Below the pieces are notes generated by a model. The model was not told where the DNA came from and did no database searches. It saw only the letters and a list, made by a program, of their open reading frames with translations. Both the position numbers and the translations under genes were made by a program. A stretch of 7,324 bases of DNA from Acidimicrobiaceae bacterium. Its GTDB lineage: Bacteria > Actinomycetota > Acidimicrobiia > Acidimicrobiales > MedAcidi-G1. Shown piece after piece: positions 1-5,075 of this stretch (position 1 is the first letter of the stretch; the number at the start of each line of letters is the position of its first letter). The stretch spans positions 3,441 to 10,764 of the forward strand of contig PBUO01000047.1 of assembly GCA_002727895.1 (NCBI GenBank). The letters run 5' to 3'.

Positions 1-453
1 CTGGGGCTGGTGCTCATCACCTCCGGGGTGCGGGCCGTCGGCGGGCGGCGGTCGGGGTTGCTGTGGGGGACCGGTGCCGGGATGGCGTACGGGTTCGGCC
101 TGTCGGTTCTGATGGAGACTGACGGAGCGAGTGGATCGTGGCCGGGGTCCGCACAGCGCTTCGTGGCAACGATCATCACGGTCGCCCTCGCCCTGAGTGC
201 CCGCAAGGCGGTTGCCCCGCAGCGGGGAACCCGTCTTTGGGCGGTCTGCTCCGGGGTCCTAGCCGCGGCGGCGACCCTGACCTACATCTGGGCCGTGCAG
301 GCCGATCCGCTGCCCGCCGCGGTGACCGGGGCCATGTTCCCGGCGGTAAGCGTGGCCCTCGGGAGGTTGGTATTCGGCGACGAAGTGCGGCGCTCGCAGG
401 GCTTCGGCCTGCTGCTCACCCTGATCGGCGTGGGCGGTGTGGTCGCCGGCTGA
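1..453 (+). CDS. EamA/DMT-superfamily transporter, C-terminal part (5' end outside window)
   Basis: The reading frame is open from the first base and ends at TGA 451-453, giving 150 visible residues, so the start lies upstream of the window. The sequence shows hydrophobic segments at about residues 20-37, 52-68, 79-98, 104-122 and 134-149. These are separated by short polar loops, some Arg-rich. The end of the protein has the form expected for the second EamA repeat: a segment with MFPAVSVALGRLVFGDE (about 112-128), then a Gly-rich final helix. In known EamA proteins this place holds a Pro-containing helix, a conserved acidic residue and then a Gly-rich last helix. The family exports or imports small metabolites across the inner membrane; the substrate cannot be told here. 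An internal GTG at base 10 would give a truncated product and is not the likely start. The downstream crotonase gene begins 42 bases later on the same strand and may be co-transcribed. Confidence 0.8.
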   Translation: MGLVLITSGVRAVGGRRSGLLWGTGAGMAYGFGLSVLMETDGASGSWPGSAQRFVATIITVALALSARKAVAPQRGTRLWAVCSGVLAAAATLTYIWAVQADPLPAAVTGAMFPAVSVALGRLVFGDEVRRSQGFGLLLTLIGVGGVVAG

Positions 454-481
454 GCGGGTGGACCTCGCGGTGGGGCGGCGT

Positions 482-487
482 GGGAGG
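482..487 (+). promoter_or_regulatory. Ribosome binding site of the crotonase gene
   Basis: GGGAGG lies 8 bases before the ATG at 496. It supports that start over later in-frame ATG or GTG codons. Confidence 0.6.
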
Positions 488-495
488 CTGGCCCG

Positions 496-1389
496 ATGAG
501 CGATCAGGATCCGGTGCTGTACGAGGAGCGCGACGACATCGCCGTCATCACGCTGAACCGCCCCGAGAAGAAGAACACCCTGACCGACGCTGTCATCCAG
601 GGCATCGCCGACGGGATCGACGCGGCAACGAAGTCCCGGGAAGTGGCGGCCGTCGTTCTGCGGGGGGCGGGCGACACATTCACCGCCGGTTATGACCTGA
701 CAGCGGGGTCAGGCTCTGGGACGTCGGGGGGAGACGAGCCGGGCTGGTCGACGCCCTACGGGGCGAAGGGACCGACGCCACGAGAGGGAGCGTGGGACCC
801 GGTCCGGGACTACCAGTTCATGGGCAACAACGTCCGCCGATTCATGAAGGTGTGGGAGTGCCCCAAGCCGGTGATCGGCGAGGTGCGGGGCTGGGCGGTG
901 GGCGGGGCCACCGACCTGGTGCTGTGCGCCGACCTGCTCTACATGGCGTCCGACGCACACATCGGGTACGCCCCCAGCCGGATCTTCGGCACGCCGACCA
1001 CCATGATGTGGGTGTACCGGCTCGGTCTGGAGCACGCCAAGCAGTTCCTCCTGACCGGGCGGGCCATCGACGCCGAGACGGCCCACCGGATCGGCCTGGT
1101 GTCGCACGTCTGCGACCCGGACGACCTGTCGGAGGTGGTGGAGGCAGAGGCCCGACGGTTCCGGCGCATCCCGGCCAACCAGTTGGCGTTGAACAAGATG
1201 CTGGTCAACCAAGCCTTCGAGAACATGGGCCTGCGGACCTCGCAGATGCTGGGCACCCTCTTCGACGGGGTGACCCGCCACACCGAGGAGGCTTACCGGT
1301 GGGTGGAGTCGTTTGAGGAGAAGGGCTTCCGGGAGGTAATCCGGGAGCGGGACGCCCCGTGGGAGGACTACGGCGAGAGGCCCCGCTGA
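496..1389 (+). CDS. Crotonase/enoyl-CoA hydratase family protein (297 aa)
   Basis: This is a crotonase-fold protein expected to act on an acyl-CoA thioester in the cytoplasm. The oxyanion-hole loop is FTAGYDL (residues 62-68). A Gly/Ser-rich insert follows (about 69-100), and then the second oxyanion region, KPVIGEVRGWAVGGATD (124-140). The two glutamates that catalyse hydration in classical enoyl-CoA hydratase (Glu144 and Glu164 of the rat enzyme) fall by my alignment on Asp140 and Ser161, so simple hydratase activity is doubtful. The C-terminal part (about 226-297) has the pattern PANQLALNKMLVNQAFENMG, then an acidic, Arg-rich tail ending DYGERPR. As I remember it, this pattern is shared with a subgroup of actinobacterial crotonases annotated only as enoyl-CoA hydratase family. 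The length is slightly above the 255-270 of typical members because of the insert. The ATG has a good ribosome site. The substrate is unknown. Confidence 0.85.
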   Translation: MSDQDPVLYEERDDIAVITLNRPEKKNTLTDAVIQGIADGIDAATKSREVAAVVLRGAGDTFTAGYDLTAGSGSGTSGGDEPGWSTPYGAKGPTPREGAWDPVRDYQFMGNNVRRFMKVWECPKPVIGEVRGWAVGGATDLVLCADLLYMASDAHIGYAPSRIFGTPTTMMWVYRLGLEHAKQFLLTGRAIDAETAHRIGLVSHVCDPDDLSEVVEAEARRFRRIPANQLALNKMLVNQAFENMGLRTSQMLGTLFDGVTRHTEEAYRWVESFEEKGFREVIRERDAPWEDYGERPR

Positions 1390-1398
1390 CCGGGGCCT
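1378..1398. terminator. Candidate hairpin terminator between convergent genes
   Basis: A perfect 8-bp inverted repeat, AGGCCCCG and CGGGGCCT, is separated by a 5-base loop (CTGAC). It spans the stop codon of the + strand crotonase gene and lies just beyond the stop of the minus-strand PaaG-like gene (1410). A symmetric hairpin between convergent genes could stop transcription from both sides. No T-run follows, so it would not be a classical intrinsic terminator. Confidence 0.45.
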
Positions 1399-1409
1399 GT
1401 CGCTTCTGG

Positions 1410-2198
1410 TCAGCCCTTCCCGAACTCGGGTCGCCGCTTCTCGGCGAACGCGGCGATGCCCTCACGGCCGTCGGCGGTGCCCATGGCGGCCACGATGGTG
1501 GCCGCCTCGATCTCGCCGGCCTCCTCGAGGGAGCGCTCGTAGCCCTGGTAGATGACCCGCTTGGCGTGGCCGAGGGCTCCGGCCGCCCCGTCGGCCAGCG
1601 ACCGTGCCAACTCCGCGGTGGCGGCGTCGACCTCGTCATCGGGGACCACCCGGTTTACGAGGCCCCACGCCTCGGCCTCGTCGGCAGTCAGCACCCGGTT
1701 GGTGAGCGTAAGGTCGAGGGCCCTGCGCAGTCCGATGTGGCGGGCCAGGAAGTAGGTGGAGGTGCCGTCGGGGGTCACGCCGGCCCGGGTGTAGGCCATG
1801 GTGAACTTGGTCGACTCGCCGCACACCACCAGGTCGAAGGCGGTGGCCAACGAGAGCCCGGCGCCGCCGGCTGCACCCCGGATGCCGGCCACGTAGGGCT
1901 TCGGGGTCCGGTTCATCCGGTAGATGCCGCCGTGGTAGTCGGTGAGCATGTCGCCGGCCAGGTGGGGGAGGTCGTCGCCGGCGGCGTGGAAGAGCTTGAG
2001 GTCGCCGCCGGCGCAGAACACCTTCCCCTCGGCGGTGACCGACACGGCCTGGACGTCGTCGTCGAGTTGGACCTCGAGGGTGACGGCACGTAGGTCACGG
2101 GAGAAGGCGGGGCTGACGGCGTTGGCTCCGTCGGGGTTGGTGAAGCGGACGTGGGCGACGCCGTCGGCCAACTCGTAGGACATGGTGGTCAGGTCCAT
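1410..2198 (-). CDS. PaaG-like enoyl-CoA hydratase/isomerase (262 aa)
   Basis: A second crotonase-fold protein of standard family length. The first oxyanion loop is FCAGGDL (61-67). The second is AGIRGAAGGAGLSLATAFDL (104-123). The position of the first catalytic Glu of hydratases is Ser in this protein (AGLSLA). In the second catalytic region there is an Asp in VTPDG (Asp144), which matches the single catalytic Asp I recall for the E. coli isomerase PaaG (motif IPDCGG). The C-terminus, REGIAAFAEKRRPEF (245-259), also follows the PaaG pattern. This suggests an isomerase of unsaturated or epoxidised acyl-CoA rather than a hydratase; the true substrate is not visible, and no other phenylacetate genes are nearby. 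The ATG at 2196-2198 is preceded by a strong AAGGAGA, which supports it over Met6. The DUF6159-like gene ends 51 bases upstream on the same strand, so the two may form an operon. Confidence 0.85.
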   Translation of the reverse strand: MDLTTMSYELADGVAHVRFTNPDGANAVSPAFSRDLRAVTLEVQLDDDVQAVSVTAEGKVFCAGGDLKLFHAAGDDLPHLAGDMLTDYHGGIYRMNRTPKPYVAGIRGAAGGAGLSLATAFDLVVCGESTKFTMAYTRAGVTPDGTSTYFLARHIGLRRALDLTLTNRVLTADEAEAWGLVNRVVPDDEVDAATAELARSLADGAAGALGHAKRVIYQGYERSLEEAGEIEAATIVAAMGTADGREGIAAFAEKRRPEFGKG

Positions 2199-2204
2199 GG
2201 CGGG

Positions 2205-2211
2205 TCTCCTT
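2205..2211 (-). promoter_or_regulatory. Strong ribosome binding site of the PaaG-like gene
   Basis: On the minus strand AAGGAGA lies 6 bases before the ATG (2198). It fixes that start and is the best Shine-Dalgarno sequence in the window. It sits in the 51-base gap behind the DUF6159-like gene. Confidence 0.75.
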
Positions 2212-2249
2212 GGCTTCAGGTCGCGGGCTTTGGCAGATAGTGGCGATCC

Positions 2250-3059
2250 TCAGTGGGTGGCCAAAGCCTCGCGGAGGGGGGAGTCCTCGAAGCCATCGGG
2301 GACGGCGCCCGTCGTGGCGTACAGGTACAGGGCGGTCTGGAAGACGGCGCCCAGGGCGATGAGGACGACGACGGCGAGGGCCACCCACGGGACGGCGATG
2401 ACGAGGCCGAGCGGGCCGGCGACCATCACGATGAGGACGGCTGGGACCATGGCGGCCAGGCCGAGCAGGCCGAAGCCGACCTGCGAGGCCAGGTTCTCGC
2501 CCCAGGTCCGCTTTAGGAGCGAGGCCGAGGCCTTCAGGCCGCTGATGGCGCCCTCGTCGTCGATGACGATGGCCGGGATGACGAGGAACGATGCGGCCTC
2601 CCAGGCCATACCGATCAGGCTGACGGCGAACTGGCCGAGGCGGCCGGCCCGGTCGCGCAGTGCCGAAAGGACGAGGCCGACGGTGGCGGTGAGCAGCGCC
2701 CAAGGGAGTAGCCCGCCGAGGTGTCGTGTGGCCCGGCTGATGGCCGACCGGACGGTCGGGTCGCCGCCGGACATCCGCTCGTAGGCGCCGGCAACCAGGG
2801 CCGCCTTGAAGAACACGCCGACCACGCTGAGCAGCAGGGCGCTGGCCAGGCCAGCGAAGGCCACTACCGCATCCACGCCGCCCTCCTCGGAGGCCACGCC
2901 GGACAGGTCGGACACGGCCATGGTGGGCAGCCAGATGGCCAGCAGGACCCCGATCGAGGCGAGGAAGGAGAGGACGGGCAGCACCAGCAGTTCCCGGTCC
3001 TGCCGCAGTACCTGCCACGACACCTTGGCCAACGTGATCGTCCTCGAGATGCGTCCCAT
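2250..3059 (-). CDS. DUF6159-like integral membrane protein (269 aa)
   Basis: A polytopic membrane protein. It opens with a short amphipathic, basic N-terminus (MGRISRTITLAKVSWQVLR) that leads directly into the first hydrophobic segment. Likely membrane segments lie at about residues 24-46, 64-90, 115-134, 143-166, 194-214 and 216-246. The region 153-190 has a characteristic pattern: a hydrophobic stretch FLVIPAIVIDDEG, then a GLKASASLLKRTWGENL-type amphipathic helix. From memory, this arrangement and the LAKVSWxVLRxDxELLVLP start are typical of the family named DUF6159 in actinobacteria, whose function is unknown. No catalytic motif can be seen. The ATG at 3057-3059 has no clear ribosome site; a 12-bp palindrome (3071-3082) lies just upstream. 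The PaaG-like gene follows 51 bases downstream. Some resemblance to glycerophosphodiester phosphodiesterase membrane domains or YIP1-like proteins cannot be excluded. Confidence 0.75.
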   Translation of the reverse strand: MGRISRTITLAKVSWQVLRQDRELLVLPVLSFLASIGVLLAIWLPTMAVSDLSGVASEEGGVDAVVAFAGLASALLLSVVGVFFKAALVAGAYERMSGGDPTVRSAISRATRHLGGLLPWALLTATVGLVLSALRDRAGRLGQFAVSLIGMAWEAASFLVIPAIVIDDEGAISGLKASASLLKRTWGENLASQVGFGLLGLAAMVPAVLIVMVAGPLGLVIAVPWVALAVVVLIALGAVFQTALYLYATTGAVPDGFEDSPLREALATH

Positions 3060-3214
3060 GTGGCGACGGTAGCGTCGACGCTGGCGATTCAGTCCGTGGC
3101 CCTGGCCGTCAGGTTTGGTGCGATCGACTGCCCGGGGCCCCTTCGCCCTCGGTCGGCGTCACGCCATCCTCTCGATAAGGGGTGACTGTCGGCTATAGCC
3201 CGGCGATGGTGCGG
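3060..3214. other. Intergenic region between the decarboxylase and DUF6159-like genes
   Basis: This 155-base gap lies after the decarboxylase stop and before the DUF6159-like start, both on the minus strand. It holds the 12-bp palindrome at 3071-3082 and a perfect 10-bp palindrome GGCTATAGCC at 3191-3200. The promoter of the DUF6159-like gene should be here, but I see no convincing -35/-10 pair on the minus strand, and no strong terminator for the decarboxylase gene. Confidence 0.4.
3071..3082. promoter_or_regulatory. Perfect 12-bp palindrome upstream of the DUF6159-like gene
   Basis: AGCGTCGACGCT is a perfect palindrome that ends 11 bases before the minus-strand ATG (3059). A site in this place could be an operator or an RNA hairpin affecting translation. 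The flanks are not symmetric, and GTCGAC cores are common in GC-rich DNA, so this may be chance. Confidence 0.25.
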
Positions 3215-4585
3215 TCAGGCGAGGGTGGCGAGGACCGTGGCCAGGTCGTCGACGGTGGTGCGGGGGTTGACCACGCAGAACCGCATGGCCGGCTCGTCCT
3301 CGAAGGTGGTCGTGGTGAGCATCGCCGTGCCGTCGGCCAGCAGGCGGTCGGACCACGCCTGGTAGTCGTTGGCGTGCCATCCGCGTCGGAGAAACGCCAC
3401 CACCGACAGTTCCGGTTCGAGGAGCAGTTCTAGGTGGTCGGCGGCGGCCACGAGGTCCCGGCCGGCCCGGGCCACGGCCAAGGTGTGTTCGACGGCGTCG
3501 CGGTAGGCGTCGGTGCCGTGCACGGCCAGCGAGAACCAGAACGGGACGCCCCGGGCCCGTCGGGTCAGCACGTGGGCGTGGTCGCACGGGTTGTAGACGG
3601 CCTTGTCGATGATCGGCTCGAGGTAGCCGGCGTGCTGGGTGTGGGCGATGCGTGCCGGCTCTGGGTCGCGGTAGACGAGCGCCGCGCAGTCGAACGGCGA
3701 GAACAGCCATTTGTGGGGGTCGATGACTAAGGAGTCGCACCGTTCGATGCCGTCGTAGCGATGTCGGACCGAGGGGGCCACGAGGCCGGCGCCTCCGTAG
3801 GCGCCGTCGACGTGCAGCCAGGTGCTGCCGGCGGCGTCACATGCGTCAGCCACCGAGCCGAGGGCGTCGATCACACCGACGTTGGTGGTGCCGGCGGTGG
3901 CCACCACGGCGAAGACCTCGACGCCGTCGGCGCGCCCCCCGATGGCCGTAGCCACGGCCTCGCCGGTGAGCCGGAGCTCATGGTCGAGCTCCGCGGGTAT
4001 CACATCAACGTCCATGACCCGGGCAGCAGAGGCGACTGACGAGTGGGTGCTGGCCGAGCACACCACGGCCCAGCGGGCCGGTTGCGGGAGACTGTGAGCC
4101 TCACGGGCCCGGCGGGCGGCGTCGCGGGCGGTGACTAGGGCCGACAGGTTGGCCATCGTGCCGCCGGTGACGAAGCAGCCGTTGGCGCTTTCGGGGAGGC
4201 CGGCCAAATCCGCGATCCACCGCATGGCCTCGTTCTCGGCGTGGATCATCCCGGCGCCGTCCATCCACGTCGAACCACACTGGGACGACGGGCCGACCAC
4301 CATGTCGAAGGCGTTGGCCGCAGTAGTTGGGGCGTGGGGCACGAAGGCCAGGTACCGCGGGTGGTCGCAGGCGATGCTGGCCGGGGCGAGGTGGTCGGTG
4401 TAGATCCGCAGCGCCTCGCTAGCGCCGAGGCCTTCTGGGGTGACGGTGGGGCCGACCGCAGCGGCAAGCTGCTCGGCAGTAGGAGCCGGGGTCAGCGGCG
4501 GTTGGTTGCCCATCCGGTGGAGAACGTGCTCCATGACCGAACGGACCATCGTCTCGTGGTCGGTGTCGAAGCCGTGGAGTTCCAT
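3215..4585 (-). CDS. Group II pyridoxal-phosphate-dependent amino acid decarboxylase (456 aa)
   Basis: A fold-type I PLP enzyme of the aromatic-L-amino-acid/glutamate decarboxylase family, which removes the alpha-carboxylate of an amino acid to give an amine. Positions are counted from the ATG at 4583-4585. HPRYLAFV (75-82) is the family's N-terminal substrate-site motif. FVTGGTMANLSAL (138-150) binds the cofactor phosphate. STHSS contains His181, expected to stack on the PLP ring. ATAGTTNVGVID (229-240) follows. HVDGAYGG holds Asp260, which contacts the pyridine nitrogen. DPHKW holds the Schiff-base Lys292. The C-terminal domain ends with RFCVVNPRTTVDDLATVLATLA. The length fits the family. 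The frame stays open upstream to a GTG at 4675, but the added 30 residues are Pro/Arg-rich and unlike the family; no start has a clear ribosome site, and Met13 is another option. Substrate specificity (tyrosine, DOPA, tryptophan or other) cannot be read from sequence. Confidence 0.88.
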   Translation of the reverse strand: MELHGFDTDHETMVRSVMEHVLHRMGNQPPLTPAPTAEQLAAAVGPTVTPEGLGASEALRIYTDHLAPASIACDHPRYLAFVPHAPTTAANAFDMVVGPSSQCGSTWMDGAGMIHAENEAMRWIADLAGLPESANGCFVTGGTMANLSALVTARDAARRAREAHSLPQPARWAVVCSASTHSSVASAARVMDVDVIPAELDHELRLTGEAVATAIGGRADGVEVFAVVATAGTTNVGVIDALGSVADACDAAGSTWLHVDGAYGGAGLVAPSVRHRYDGIERCDSLVIDPHKWLFSPFDCAALVYRDPEPARIAHTQHAGYLEPIIDKAVYNPCDHAHVLTRRARGVPFWFSLAVHGTDAYRDAVEHTLAVARAGRDLVAAADHLELLLEPELSVVAFLRRGWHANDYQAWSDRLLADGTAMLTTTTFEDEPAMRFCVVNPRTTVDDLATVLATLA

Positions 4586-5075
4586 CGGGCGGAGGCTACG
4601 GCCGGGGCCCGCCTCTGGTCCGGTCAGGCGAAGTCGAATAGGGACCGGAAGGGGAGGTCGGCGACCGCTGCCCACGCCGCGCAGGTTTCAAGGAAGCGGG
4701 CTTGGAATCCGATTAGGGCATTGGCCGGGCGGCGGCCCCGGAATGCCGACGTCGCCCACTACGCCGAGGTGGACAGGTGGGTCAGAAGGAGGAGATTCAG
4801 GCCGACCGCCGCATTCTGGTTTGCGGTGACCCCGCCCTCGAGGAGCCGGTCGGCCGATGCCCCGACGGCCAGGCCCCGGACGATGCGCAACTCGGGCCGG
4901 TCGTCTCTGGCTGAGCCATCCGTCGTCGGGTTTACGATCGGCGACGGCCTGGCCGCAGTGACGGCGGAACCGCTCCCCATCGAAAAGGCCGGTGCCACGC
5001 GCACCGCAGTCGGTCCAGACGTGGTCCACCACCCGATGCCGTCATCCGTCTTCGGGCCTCCGCGGTCGGGACGAC
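4586..5075. other. Gene-poor stretch with coding-like but interrupted minus-strand frames
   Basis: No intact gene is convincing here. On the minus strand, one frame reads in a protein-like way with GC-rich third positions from about 4900 down to a TAG at 4759-4761, ending GLNLLLLTHLSTSA. The same frame continues after the TAG with RGRRPANALIGFQARFLET and further hydrophobic residues to a TGA at 4624-4626. Just upstream (about 4905-5032) a different minus frame looks more coding-like, with MVDHVWTDCGARGTGLFDG. Joining these needs a frameshift plus a stop, as in a decayed gene. The + strand frame that stays open through the region is rich in Arg, Ser, Pro and Thr, like the antisense shadows of the proven genes nearby. 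I recognise no family. The promoter of the decarboxylase gene probably lies in the part nearest 4586. No tRNA was found. Confidence 0.35.

Noticed and set aside
1359..2093. 244-residue + strand ORF
   Set aside because: It is antisense to the PaaG-like gene, rich in Gly/Val/Gln/Glu, as expected for a codon-aligned shadow in GC-rich DNA.
3191..3200. GGCTATAGCC palindrome as a promoter -10 or terminator
   Set aside because: There is no -35 partner at suitable spacing, no loop and no T-run. Chance is as likely.
4586..4675. N-terminal extension of the decarboxylase to GTG 4675
   Set aside because: The 30 added residues are Pro/Arg/Gly-rich and unlike the family's N-terminus, and there is no ribosome site.
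4586..5075. tRNA-Sec (selC) or another tRNA next to the selenoprotein gene
   Set aside because: I found no T-loop GGTTCGA-type box with a matching acceptor stem, and no UCA anticodon loop in this region.
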